From an uncultured Christensenellaceae bacterium (lineage in GTDB: Bacteria > Bacillota > Clostridia > Christensenellales > Borkfalkiaceae), in the NCBI GenBank assembly GCA_910588695.1, contig CAJUOV010000011.1:1-63816 (forward strand): 63,816 bases of DNA, given 5' to 3'. The position numbers and the translations under genes were made by a program. The notes under the pieces were generated by a model. The model saw only the letters and a program-made list of their open reading frames with translations, was not told the DNA's origin and ran no database searches. Each line of letters starts with the position of its first letter. The first letter of the stretch is position 1. Shown one piece after another: positions 52,001 to 60,071 of the stretch.

Positions 52001-52029
52001 AATATATGGATAAACGCGTGAAAATATGA
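52001..52029 (-). promoter_or_regulatory. Sigma-E-type promoter of the spoIIIA operon
   Basis: On the minus strand TCATATT (52029-52023) matches the SigE -35 KMATATT exactly; after a 14-bp spacer CATATATT (52008-52001) matches the -10 CATACANT in 7 of 8 positions. spoIIIA is SigE-dependent in Bacillus. Confidence 0.75.
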
Positions 52030-52057
52030 AACGCCCCGCCATGATACGGCGGGGCGT
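52020..52057 (-). terminator. Intrinsic terminator of the GH51 gene
   Basis: A 10-bp GC-rich stem (ACGCCCCGCC / GGCGGGGCGT, loop of 7) is followed on the minus strand by TTTCATATTTT. Its T-rich tail overlaps the spoIIIA -35 element. Confidence 0.85.
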
Positions 52058-52070
52058 AAAAAAATAATTT

Positions 52071-54674
52071 TTATTCTATCACAAATATATTTACACTGTT
52101 ATTTTTCAAAGTTGCTTTGAGCGAATCGCCTTGTATCTTCATCGTGCTCTCCGTTGGCACAACATTCATTTTCTTACCGATCTTTTCACCGATTTCGTTG
52201 ATTGCCGTCGGATCCTCGTTCCAAAGCGTCTTCACGCAAGCCTTGGTCTTATTCGGAAAGTTCATAAGTTTCACATTCAACTCTTCGTCTTTACCGGACA
52301 CATTAATCACTTTCAAGTATATTTTACCGTCATCACCGACGGTGGCGCTCTGAAAAACACGCTCGTTGACTTTCCAAATATTTTTGAAAAGGACTTCGTG
52401 CCACGCCCCGTCTTTATTGATTGATGCCCTGAAAGTATTTTTTGTATATTCAAGACGAAGTTTATTTCCCTCAGAACTGTATCCGAGAAATTTATCCTTG
52501 CCCATCATCTCGCAAACCGTTCTGATATAGTCAACTCTTTTATCAAAAGAAACGTCGTAACCTTTATGATTTTTACCGTATTGACAGCAAATCGAAAATT
52601 CCGCCGAATCCATTGTTCCCGCATCCCGCACGCCCGAAATCCCGACGCCCGCTATAAAACTTTGTTCGCCGCAAAGCCGCCTGAAACCGATTTCCACGTC
52701 ACAATCCGAAAAAGAATCCGCATCGTAATAATATCCGTTAAACGCATCGCTCTCCTCAATGATAAGCTCCCCGTTTTCAAGATGTCCGCCGCGGCAGTTC
52801 GGGTAAACCTTCCAATCGCCCAATCCGTCTCTAAAATCATGAAAATAAAGAGATTTCCCCGTCTTCCGATCGGTTACTTTTACATAAGAAATCGCGCTTG
52901 CGGTTCTATGCCCCCCGATCAAAAGTCCGCCCGCATTATTTTCGTCTACGGGAGCGACATCGGTCAACGTATACTTACCCGTATTTTCCGCAAACATTTT
53001 CTGCACAAAATAATTCGGCGTCAGCATAACGTCGCGGGCATTGAACCAAATAAGATTGGGGGTCCAGCGGTAGTTGACGGTCGAGGCGAAAAGCGGCGCA
53101 TAGCAAGTCATTTTCACAACGTCCGAATTGCGCTCGCAACCGGTAAGAAAAACTGCTTCCGAAAGTGCGGTTTCCAGATTATTTTCGCCGTTGAGCCGCC
53201 CTCTTCCGTCCGCCATGGTATGTGTAGAATATTCACCCATAAATACTTTTGCACCGTCACGATCGTAGAAATCATAGCGTTTCGAATTATCGATAAACCA
53301 TTGATATGAATTATAAACGTGTTCGTCAACGATCATATCCCGATATTTTTCATTGATGACTTTCCACGATTCGTTTGAATCCTGCGGACGAATATCTACG
53401 CCAGAAGTGGTAACGATCGTAATACCGAATAATTCAAGAAGATTCGTCAGTCTCCCCTTGTAATGAAATTGTTTGAGCCCCAACAAACAGGAAGCAAAAT
53501 TATCAAAATATTCGTAACCCCAGTTCTCATTACCGATACCTATATATTTCAGTTCAAAAGGTTTCGGGTGCCCCATATCCGATCGCACTTTTGCCCAATA
53601 CGCTTCGTTTTTATCGCTTGAAGAAACATCGCCCTTTGCAAAATAAATAAGTTCGGCAATATTATCGATCACTTCTCTCTGAAATCTTTCCGTGCCGGGC
53701 ACAATTCTCTGATAACCGGTTTTACGCTGTTCTCCCATACGAATTTGGCACAGCAGTCCGCAGTGCAAAACGGGAAGCGGAGTCATATCAAGATCTTCGC
53801 AAAGCGCAAAATATTCATAAAAACCGATACCGTAAGACTGCATATACCGCCAAAGATTCGGGATTTGCTTACGCTTTTCCAAAGGTCCGACCGTATTGCG
53901 CCACTTATATTGGTAATCAAAATCGACGTCTCCCTCTACGACGCACCCTCCGGGGAAACGGAAAAAGGAAGGATGACAATCTTTAAGCGCCTCTACAATA
54001 CGCGGAGACAATTTTCCGTTACGGTATTTATCGGGATCCCCCCACGTTCTGGAAGGAAGCAACGAGACGTAGTCGATTCCGATTTTTCCGTTTCCTTCGA
54101 GGTTAACGCAGAGTCTTCCCATAAAATCTTTTTCAGCCGTTACGGTAGCTGAAACTTTGATCCAATCGCCGTCCGTTCCTTCCGGTATTTTAATTTCTCC
54201 GATCGTAGTATGTCGTCCGTGTGCGCCGCGAAGAAATACTTTAACGCATCCCTTAAAACCCAATCTCTTTACAAACATCGAAAAATGATAGGATTCATTT
54301 TTATCTACGGGCATTCCGTAATTGTCGTATCCGCCGTTTGTAAAATAACCCGGATTTTCAAGATGGTAAATCCCCCCTACATCCAAAAGCAAATAAGATG
54401 GGTTATTTTCGTTCATACCCCCTTGCGTAGTGATTTTCTTGGGTCCCGCCCCGAAAATATCCCAATAAAATCCTTTTTGCTCCCGCACCTCAACCGCACT
54501 TTCGCAATTATAATCGTCATACGAAAAATAGGCGAATTCAAAGGAGTTGTTGATCACCATTTCAGCATTGAGACCGCCGTCCGCAGCTTGATTGATGTCT
54601 TCGAAAAATAAACCGTACAGATGTTCCGATACGTCTACCCCTTTCTTTTTTGCGTCTAAAACGTAGTTCAGCAT
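52071..54674 (-). CDS. GH51 alpha-L-arabinofuranosidase
   Basis: 867 residues from the ATG at 54674 (MLNYVLDAKKKGVDV); an earlier ATG is inside the promoter. A long form: an N-terminal region with a carbohydrate-binding-like beta domain, the (beta/alpha)8 barrel, and a C-terminal beta-sandwich. The acid/base is Glu383 (GIGNENWGYEYF) and the nucleophile Glu481 (FMGEYSTH), as in GH51. No signal peptide, so it probably acts on imported arabino-oligosaccharides. Single-gene unit with its own promoter and terminator. AAGGAG is a little far (13 bp) from the ATG. Confidence 0.9.
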   Translation of the reverse strand: MLNYVLDAKKKGVDVSEHLYGLFFEDINQAADGGLNAEMVINNSFEFAYFSYDDYNCESAVEVREQKGFYWDIFGAGPKKITTQGGMNENNPSYLLLDVGGIYHLENPGYFTNGGYDNYGMPVDKNESYHFSMFVKRLGFKGCVKVFLRGAHGRHTTIGEIKIPEGTDGDWIKVSATVTAEKDFMGRLCVNLEGNGKIGIDYVSLLPSRTWGDPDKYRNGKLSPRIVEALKDCHPSFFRFPGGCVVEGDVDFDYQYKWRNTVGPLEKRKQIPNLWRYMQSYGIGFYEYFALCEDLDMTPLPVLHCGLLCQIRMGEQRKTGYQRIVPGTERFQREVIDNIAELIYFAKGDVSSSDKNEAYWAKVRSDMGHPKPFELKYIGIGNENWGYEYFDNFASCLLGLKQFHYKGRLTNLLELFGITIVTTSGVDIRPQDSNESWKVINEKYRDMIVDEHVYNSYQWFIDNSKRYDFYDRDGAKVFMGEYSTHTMADGRGRLNGENNLETALSEAVFLTGCERNSDVVKMTCYAPLFASTVNYRWTPNLIWFNARDVMLTPNYFVQKMFAENTGKYTLTDVAPVDENNAGGLLIGGHRTASAISYVKVTDRKTGKSLYFHDFRDGLGDWKVYPNCRGGHLENGELIIEESDAFNGYYYDADSFSDCDVEIGFRRLCGEQSFIAGVGISGVRDAGTMDSAEFSICCQYGKNHKGYDVSFDKRVDYIRTVCEMMGKDKFLGYSSEGNKLRLEYTKNTFRASINKDGAWHEVLFKNIWKVNERVFQSATVGDDGKIYLKVINVSGKDEELNVKLMNFPNKTKACVKTLWNEDPTAINEIGEKIGKKMNVVPTESTMKIQGDSLKATLKNNSVNIFVIE

Positions 54675-54729
54675 GACTATAATTTTACTCCTTGTTTTCT
54701 TGGAAAAATAATTTCGATTTTCCGCAATC

Positions 54730-54758
54730 ATTATAACAATCAAATTGCAATTAGTCAA
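54730..54758 (-). promoter_or_regulatory. Sigma-A promoter of the GH51 gene
   Basis: On the minus strand TTGACT (54758-54753), a 17-bp spacer and TATAAT (54735-54730). Confidence 0.87.
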
Positions 54759-54856
54759 GATTTATTTGAAATATTTTATTTTTTTCTCAATGTTTTTTCG
54801 CAAATTATCTGAATTGTACGGGAAAGTTTGTTTGTTTTTTCTCATACTGTATTTTG

Positions 54857-55384
54857 ATGACAAACGCATGGAAAAAAATCGGGCTTCCCGTACTCATAAC
54901 CCTATCTGTTATCCTGATCGCTTTTTGCACATTTGCACTTTCTTTTCGCCGTCCATGCCGTAAAATTATTTCGAAATATTCCGCTTCTCCATCGCTCGTA
55001 TTTTCAATTATCAAAGCGGAAAGCGGATTTTCGAAAGACGCTGTTTCAGATGCAGGAGCGGTCGGGCTTATGCAGCTTATGCCTTCCACTGCGCAATTTA
55101 TATGCGAACGCGAACATATCGACTTTAATGCGGATCGATTGATAGAGGGAGAATACAATGTTATGCTCGGATGCATCTACCTCAATTATTTACTGTCAAG
55201 ATTTACCGACACCTCGACGACGCTTGCCGCCTATAACGCAGGCGAAGGCGTTGTATCAACTTGGCTTAAAAATAAAGATTATTCGGACGACGGAATCTCT
55301 CTGAAAGCGATACCCTACCGCGAAACAAGAAACTATATAAAAAAAGTATTAAAATATCAAAAAATTTACTCGATTTTCGACTGA
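54857..55384 (+). CDS. Membrane-anchored SLT lytic transglycosylase
   Basis: 175 residues from the ATG at 54857. An N-terminal signal anchor (~8-30; IGLPVLITLSVILIAFCTFAL) is followed by a goose-lysozyme-like SLT domain. The catalytic Glu lies in IIKAESGF; GAVGLMQLMPSTA, LGCIYLNYLL and TLAAYNAGEG are the usual family motifs. It cuts peptidoglycan glycan strands outside the membrane. It is divergent from the GH51 gene and next to a tRNA. A role in sporulation or cell division cannot be told from context. Confidence 0.93.
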   Translation: MTNAWKKIGLPVLITLSVILIAFCTFALSFRRPCRKIISKYSASPSLVFSIIKAESGFSKDAVSDAGAVGLMQLMPSTAQFICEREHIDFNADRLIEGEYNVMLGCIYLNYLLSRFTDTSTTLAAYNAGEGVVSTWLKNKDYSDDGISLKAIPYRETRNYIKKVLKYQKIYSIFD

Positions 55385-55390
55385 TAAAAC

Positions 55391-55419
55391 TTGACTTTTA
55401 TTTTTGTTTGCGTTACAAT
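55391..55419 (+). promoter_or_regulatory. Sigma-A promoter of tRNA-Leu(AAG)
   Basis: TTGACT (55391-55396), a 17-bp spacer and TACAAT (55414-55419). Confidence 0.85.
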
Positions 55420-55440
55420 AACTAAGCTAATCAAGTTTAA

Positions 55441-55525
55441 GCGGTCGTGGCGGAACTGGCAGACGCGCAAGACTAAGGATCTTGTGGTTCACCCCATGCA
55501 GGTTCGATTCCTGTCGACCGCACCA
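55441..55525 (+). tRNA. trnL: tRNA-Leu (anticodon AAG)
   Basis: The acceptor stem GCGGTCG (55441-55447) pairs with CGACCGC (55515-55521), followed by discriminator A and CCA. The anticodon stem CAAGA/TCTTG encloses the loop CTAAGGA with AAG at 55475-55477. The variable arm is long, as in class II tRNAs. Confidence 0.95.
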
Positions 55526-55532
55526 AATTATG

Positions 55533-55583
55533 AAATCCGAGCCAAATGCTTTCAATAAGCGATTGGTTCGGATTTAGTTTTTA
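55533..55583 (+). terminator. Intrinsic terminator of tRNA-Leu(AAG)
   Basis: AAATCCGA (55533-55540) pairs with TCGGATTT (55568-55575), with inner CCAA/TTGG pairing, followed by AGTTTTTATT. Confidence 0.8.
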
Positions 55584-55624
55584 TTCGTAAAGATATGATT
55601 ATCCGACAATGTCGAAATCAGAAT

Positions 55625-56038
55625 TTAGAATTCAATATTTTGAATTTTGAAATCGCAATAGTATTCGGCGGAAATACAAGTGAACTTCAGAACACAGTAA
55701 TCGGGATCGGTTACGCCCTTCTTATAGAACAACCTGTCTCCGAAACGCCAAATTAAATTTTTTGTTTCTTGATCTTCGCAAACCTGCATTTCTCCGACAA
55801 TCGAGGCGCCTTGAAACTTAAATTTTCCCCGTTTATAAAAATACACGCAAGCCTTATGATTCTCTGAAAATTGCTTCACCTTGTTGGATGATGTATTAGT
55901 TGAAAAATACATCAGGTTTCCGTCGATGACCCGCGGCGCAAACAGGGCGCGAATCACGGGATATCCCTGTTCGTTCACGGAACCCAAACACGCCGTTTTC
56001 TGTTTTCTGCAAAATTTTATAAGTTGTTCCTTATTCAT
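55625..56038 (-). CDS. Pyridoxamine-phosphate-oxidase-like FMN-binding protein
   Basis: 137 residues with the split-barrel flavin fold: KTACLGSVNEQGYPVIRALFAP, NLMYFSTNTSSNKVKQFSENHKACVYF (in two parts), and GEMQVCEDQETK. Proteins of this type bind FMN or F420 and act as small reductases; the substrate is not known. Overlaps coaE by 8 bp, so it is the last gene of polA-coaE-this gene. Confidence 0.88.
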   Translation of the reverse strand: MNKEQLIKFCRKQKTACLGSVNEQGYPVIRALFAPRVIDGNLMYFSTNTSSNKVKQFSENHKACVYFYKRGKFKFQGASIVGEMQVCEDQETKNLIWRFGDRLFYKKGVTDPDYCVLKFTCISAEYYCDFKIQNIEF

Positions 56039-56621
56039 ATTTTTCTCCCAAAAGTGTTTCGACCAGTTTTTCCGCTTTCTCTTTCAAATCTTCTTCCGAA
56101 CCGTGATTATCCACGATTATACAGTTTTTGCCGTACAATTCCGCGGGATCGAATTGACTGCGCATTCGTTTCAAAATTTGCTCTTCCGAAAGTTTACTGC
56201 GCATTTTGACCGCCGCGATCCGTTCTTCCTTCTTTCTTATCAGCGCAATAACTTTATCGAAATGTATTTCAAATCCCCCTTCATAGAGCAGCGGAACTTC
56301 CGCAAAAGAAATTTCATGTGATTCCATTTTTTCCAGAAGCCGCCGCATAATTATCGGGTGCGTCGCTCGATCGAGCGCCAATCGGTCTTTATCATCGTAA
56401 AACACTCGTTCCGCCAATAATCGTCTATCGAGTTTTTCGTTTAGAAAGCAATCCGGAAAAATATTTTTCAAACGAGACAACAAACTTTCTTCCGAAATCA
56501 CTTCTGAATATATTTCGTCGCAAGAATAAACAACGCAACCCAAGTTTTTCAGAAATCCGCAAAAAAGCGACTTCCCGCTTCCGATTCCGCCCGTCACGGC
56601 AATTTTTTTACTTCGCTTCAT
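56031..56621 (-). CDS. coaE: Dephospho-CoA kinase
   Basis: 196 residues. The P-loop is AVTGGIGSGKS near the N-terminus; YSCDEIYSEVI, RATHPIIMRRL and EVPLLYEGGFE are typical CoaE blocks. It carries out the last step of CoA synthesis. The 14-bp overlap with polA and the order polA-coaE are common in Clostridia. Confidence 0.95.
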   Translation of the reverse strand: MKRSKKIAVTGGIGSGKSLFCGFLKNLGCVVYSCDEIYSEVISEESLLSRLKNIFPDCFLNEKLDRRLLAERVFYDDKDRLALDRATHPIIMRRLLEKMESHEISFAEVPLLYEGGFEIHFDKVIALIRKKEERIAAVKMRSKLSEEQILKRMRSQFDPAELYGKNCIIVDNHGSEEDLKEKAEKLVETLLGEKYE

Positions 56622-59139
56622 ACCAGCTTTTTCCCGTTGCGACTTCCACAGTAAGCGGAACTTTAAGTGCGACCGCGTTCTCCATCTCTTCTTTCAGAAT
56701 TTTCGCCGCGTTCTCTCTTTCTGATTCTGGACAGTCCAACATGAGTTCATCGTGAACCTGCAATACCAATTTCGCGCCCGACTTTTCCTTTTTCAATCTC
56801 TCGTATACATGCAGCATCGCAATTTTGATAATGTCTGCCGCACTGCCCTGCAACGGCATATTCCGCGCCGCGCGCTCTCCGAAAGCGCGAACATTGGCAT
56901 TTGAAGATTTCAGCTCGTTAATATACCGCTTTCGTCCTAAAATGGTAACAACATAGCCCTTCTCTTTTGCATGGCGAATATTTTCTTCCATATAAGTTTG
57001 CACTTCGGGATAACGATTGAAATAACGGTCGATATAGTCCTGCGCCTCTGCGACAGAGCAATTCAAGTCTTTTGAAAGCGCATACGCCCCCATTCCGTAT
57101 ATAATGCCGAAATTGATCACTTTCGCCGCTCTGCGCATATGCGAAGTTACATCATCGGAAGACACGCCGAACACTTGTGCCGCCGTCTCTCTGTGTATGT
57201 CCGCTTCGTCGTTATACGCACTCACTAAACGCTCGGATCCCGAGAAATGGGCCAACAATCTTAATTCGATTTGCGAATAATCCGCATCAATAAGAATATT
57301 ACCCTCATGCGCAACAAACAATTTACGCAGTTCTTTCCCCTCTTGCGTATGCACGGGAATATTCTGTAAATTGGGGTTTGCGCTGGAAAGCCGCCCCGTA
57401 GTTGTCATTGTCTGGTTGTATGTCGTATGAACAACGCCATGTTTTACTAAGGGAGCAATTCCGTCAACATAGGTTGAAAGCAACTTCTGCACTTCGCGGT
57501 AACGCAAAATAAGTTTTGCGATTTCATGCTCCTCGGCAAGTTTTTCCAAAACTTCTGCATTCGTCGAAAATCCGCCGCGAATATTTTTTTTAAGTCCTTT
57601 GGAAGAATATGCCAATTTCCCAAAAAGAATTTCCGAAAGCTGGAACGGGGAATTCAGATTAAACGACTGTCCTGCAAGCGCAAATATTTTTCCCGACAAA
57701 TCTTTTAATTCTTCTCCGAATTTTTCGCGAAAAAAAGCAAACTTCGCTTCGTCAACGCAAATGCCGGCGTTTTCCATATCGAGCAGCACATAGGCAAGCG
57801 GTAATTCGAGTTCACGATACAACTTTTCTTCTTTTGTTCCCGCTATTTTTTGTCGCGCCTCATCAAACGTAAGTTTTAATGCATAAGCACAGTCGTTGTC
57901 CGTTAAAGACAGCTCCCTTGCAAGATCTTTCGGATCAGCGGGACGAAGATCGGAATTTCCAAGATAACGCGCCAGCAACACATCTTCCATTGTGCAATCC
58001 GCATGAACTTGCAAACTTTCCAATAAACGTACCGTCGCTTTTACATCTGCGACAAGCGCGATTCTGGAACCTGTAAACAATTCTTTCAAAAGCGGGATCA
58101 TGTCGTCCGGAAATACGCCTTCCGATAAAATATTTTCACGGAATGGGAAACAGTATTCTTTACCGTCAAAATAGAGATGATACCCCTCTTTTTCAACACA
58201 AAAACTGAATTCACTGATCCCGTCGACAAAAGGCAACAACTCTTCCGGATGGCTACAGACAATATATTCTGTTTGAGGAGTCTGTTTTTCGAAATAATCA
58301 CTGTTCAAAAGAGACCGAAATTCCAATCGCTGAAAATAATCACGTGCCTTCTGCGGGAACGGCAAATTGACTTCGCAACTTTCAAGCGACACGTCTAGGG
58401 GCACGTTCACATCGATCGTAGCAAGCTGTTTGGAAAGATAAGCCATCTCTTTACCGGTTTCGAGCTTCGCTCTGGAATTTTTCGGCAATTCATCGATATG
58501 CTCGTAAATATTATCAAGCGTTCTATATTTTTGAAGAAGTTCCAGAGCAGTCTTAGGTCCGATACCCCTTATCCCAGGGATATTGTCGGACGAATCGCCC
58601 ATAAGCGCCTTTTCCTCAATGATTTGAAATGGTTCGAGCTGAACTTTTTCCTTAAAATTCTGATCAGTCATTAAGTCGATGTCGCTCACACCGCGCTTTG
58701 TAAAACAAACAGACACATTTTTTTTGACAAGTTGATAAGAGTCTCTGTCCCCCGTATATATATCGACTTGTACACCTTCGAATTTACAAGACAACGTTCC
58801 GATCAAATCGTCTGCTTCAAAGCCTTCCTTTTCTACGATCCTGACATTCATGGCAGCAAGTAATTCTTTCAAAACGGGAACCTGCCGAGCAAGTTCCTCC
58901 GGCATCGGTTTTCTTGTCGCTTTATATCCGTCGAACATGTTATGACGGAATGTCGGCGCAGGCAAATCAAAAGCAACTGCAAAATATTTTGGTTTTTTCT
59001 CTTCTAAAATTTTGAAAATCAACTTAATGAATCCGAAAATTCCGTTGGTAGGAAGTCCGTCTTTTGTCGAAAATACGCCCATTGCATAATAGGCACGGTT
59101 CAAAAGGCTGTTGCCGTCTATCAGAATCAATTTGTCCAT
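56608..59139 (-). CDS. polA: DNA polymerase I
   Basis: 843 residues. The 5'-3' exonuclease domain is ~1-290 (MDKLILIDGNSLLNRAYYAM; GFEADDLIGTLS; GIRGIGPKTALELL). The middle 3'-5' exonuclease domain lacks the DxE motif (FSFCVEKEG), so proofreading is probably lost, as in other Gram-positive PolA. The polymerase domain has DYSQIELRLLAHFS (A), the RAAKVINFGIIYGMGAYALS helix (B) and LVLQVHDEL (C). It fills gaps after primer removal. The -10 element ends 7 bp upstream of the ATG and there is no Shine-Dalgarno, so the mRNA is probably leaderless. Confidence 0.97.
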   Translation of the reverse strand: MDKLILIDGNSLLNRAYYAMGVFSTKDGLPTNGIFGFIKLIFKILEEKKPKYFAVAFDLPAPTFRHNMFDGYKATRKPMPEELARQVPVLKELLAAMNVRIVEKEGFEADDLIGTLSCKFEGVQVDIYTGDRDSYQLVKKNVSVCFTKRGVSDIDLMTDQNFKEKVQLEPFQIIEEKALMGDSSDNIPGIRGIGPKTALELLQKYRTLDNIYEHIDELPKNSRAKLETGKEMAYLSKQLATIDVNVPLDVSLESCEVNLPFPQKARDYFQRLEFRSLLNSDYFEKQTPQTEYIVCSHPEELLPFVDGISEFSFCVEKEGYHLYFDGKEYCFPFRENILSEGVFPDDMIPLLKELFTGSRIALVADVKATVRLLESLQVHADCTMEDVLLARYLGNSDLRPADPKDLARELSLTDNDCAYALKLTFDEARQKIAGTKEEKLYRELELPLAYVLLDMENAGICVDEAKFAFFREKFGEELKDLSGKIFALAGQSFNLNSPFQLSEILFGKLAYSSKGLKKNIRGGFSTNAEVLEKLAEEHEIAKLILRYREVQKLLSTYVDGIAPLVKHGVVHTTYNQTMTTTGRLSSANPNLQNIPVHTQEGKELRKLFVAHEGNILIDADYSQIELRLLAHFSGSERLVSAYNDEADIHRETAAQVFGVSSDDVTSHMRRAAKVINFGIIYGMGAYALSKDLNCSVAEAQDYIDRYFNRYPEVQTYMEENIRHAKEKGYVVTILGRKRYINELKSSNANVRAFGERAARNMPLQGSAADIIKIAMLHVYERLKKEKSGAKLVLQVHDELMLDCPESERENAAKILKEEMENAVALKVPLTVEVATGKSWYEAK

Positions 59140-59145
59140 GAAGTC

Positions 59146-59174
59146 ATTGTATCATGCTTTTGTTTTTTTTGCAA
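59146..59174 (-). promoter_or_regulatory. Sigma-A promoter of polA
   Basis: On the minus strand TTGCAA (59174-59169), a 17-bp spacer and TACAAT (59151-59146). The predicted transcription start falls at or next to the polA ATG. Confidence 0.7.
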
Positions 59175-59192
59175 GAAGAATAAAAAAATCGC

Positions 59193-59221
59193 TTGCTTTT
59201 TTACGCAAATTATTATATAAT
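59193..59221 (+). promoter_or_regulatory. Sigma-A promoter of tRNA-Leu(CAA)
   Basis: TTGCTT (59193-59198), a 17-bp spacer and TATAAT (59216-59221), back to back with the polA promoter. Confidence 0.8.
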
Positions 59222-59234
59222 TTGAAAGTAATTC

Positions 59235-59321
59235 GCCGGTGTGGTGGAATTGGCAGACGCGCTGGACTCAAAATCCTGTGGTAGTGATACCGTATCGGTT
59301 CGACCCCGATCACCGGCACCA
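59235..59321 (+). tRNA. trnL: tRNA-Leu (anticodon CAA)
   Basis: The acceptor stem GCCGGTG (59235-59241) pairs with CACCGGC (59311-59317), then ACCA. The anticodon loop CTCAAAA holds CAA at 59269-59271. The anticodon stem CTGGA/TCCTG contains one T-T mismatch. The long variable arm marks it as class II. Confidence 0.94.
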
Positions 59322-59325
59322 ACAA

Positions 59326-59372
59326 AAAAACGGGCATTTTTAAGGTAATTTCCCTTAATTTAGCCCGTTTTT
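59326..59372 (+). terminator. Intrinsic terminator of tRNA-Leu(CAA)
   Basis: AAAAACGGGC (59326-59335) pairs with GCCCGTTTTT (59363-59372), with an inner TTAAGG/CCTTAA stem. The T run ends the structure. Confidence 0.8.
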
Positions 59373-59596
59373 ACTATTTTAAGTAAACCCAACGAATTTG
59401 AGAGTCTGATCACACTAACACTTTAAGTCAACGTTTCCCCAAATTTCCCCAAAAACAAAAATACCGTTTCTGCCCTATTTCTTCCCCCCCCACGCATCCT
59501 GCTGCGGCGACAACGACATGAAGAAAATGAGGGAAGAGAAGCTAAAAATGGGTGACGGTCGAAAGCGATCAAGGCGGGCTTCGTAGCTAAAAGCGA

Positions 59597-59696
59597 AAAT
59601 CGGGCGATCCTAACAAAAAAGCTATTCATACAAAAAAGTAAGCCGCAGCTTGTCTGCGGCTTTTTGTATCGAAAAGGTTTTAGGATCGCCCGATTT
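59597..59696. repeat. 100-bp nested inverted repeat
   Basis: The outer arms AAATCGGGCGATCCTAA (59597-59613) and TTAGGATCGCCCGATTT (59680-59696) are perfect 17-bp inverses. Inside lies the hairpin AGCCGCAG-CTTGT-CTGCGGCT (59641-59661). Confidence 0.8.
59641..59665 (+). terminator. Terminator-like hairpin inside the nested repeat
   Basis: AGCCGCAG/CTGCGGCT with a 5-nt loop, followed by TTTTG. Confidence 0.7.
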
Positions 59697-59714
59697 AGAA
59701 TTTTTTAATGGGGC

Positions 59715-59850
59715 AAGGGGGAACCCCTTCCGCATAGACGAGCTTCCCCGACGTCAGGGAAGAACGAGGCAAAACGGGTGACACCCCGCCGTTCTGATCG
59801 CGCCGAACCGCTTCCTTTCATCAAGCGATCCGCGCCCCCGTGCGGATTGC
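59715..59850. other. Cluster of GC-rich hairpins
   Basis: Four successive inverted repeats: AAGGGG/CCCCTT (59715-59729), CTTCCC/GGGAAG (59743-59762), GGGT/ACCC (59776-59786) and GCGATCCGC/GCGGATTGC (59825-59850, one G-T pair). GC content is clearly higher than the flanks. Could be a structured RNA or a repeated element. Confidence 0.4.
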
Positions 59851-60037
59851 GTCCTATACTTTCAAAATAGTAAATACTATACTTATACTGTCCATTTTTG
59901 AATATTTTTTTGCGGTTTACCGTCCATTCAAGCGCGTTTTCCGTCCGCCCCTGCACCCGTCAAAGTACTCATTTTTGTACGGTAAATTTTCGCATATGAA
60001 AAGACGCCCCGGATCGGGACGCCTCTCTCACGCTTAT

Positions 60038-60068
60038 AAGCGCGGACGCTCCGCGCTTTTCTTTTTCC
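60038..60068 (+). terminator. Terminator-like hairpin
   Basis: AAGCGCGGA (60038-60046) pairs with TCCGCGCTT (60050-60058) with a 3-nt loop, then TTCTTTTTCC. No plus-strand gene ends here, so its transcript is unclear. Confidence 0.65.
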
Positions 60069-60071
60069 TAT

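Larger units (their letters stand above)
59373..60071. other. Gene-poor, structured non-coding stretch
   Basis: No convincing gene in about 700 bp. Short open frames on both strands lack ribosome binding sites and known motifs. It contains a direct repeat TTTCCCCAAA (59434-59443) followed by TTTCCCCAAA (59444-59453), a run of eight C (59484-59491), a nested inverted repeat (59597-59696), several hairpins (59715-59850) and a terminator at 60038. Probably a degenerate or mobile-element region. Confidence 0.6.

Noticed and set aside
51995..52042. Earlier ATG for spoIIIAA at 52042
   Set aside because: It lies within the GC-rich terminator of the GH51 gene and upstream of the predicted promoter start.
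54827..54850. CATACTGT upstream of the lytic transglycosylase gene as a sporulation-sigma -10 box
   Set aside because: No matching -35 element at the right distance for SigE, SigF or SigG.
59235..59321. tRNA-Leu(CAA) 3' end as attL of an integrated element
   Set aside because: No second copy of the tRNA end and no integrase in the window, so it is kept only as a hypothesis in the findings.
59484..59491. Run of eight C as a possible phase-variation tract
   Set aside because: It lies in no supported gene or promoter, so slippage would have no visible effect; could also be an assembly artefact.
59705..59956. Minus-strand open frame of 83 codons over the hairpin cluster
   Set aside because: No ribosome binding site, Arg/Gly-rich low-complexity product, and the frame follows inverted repeats; more likely non-coding.
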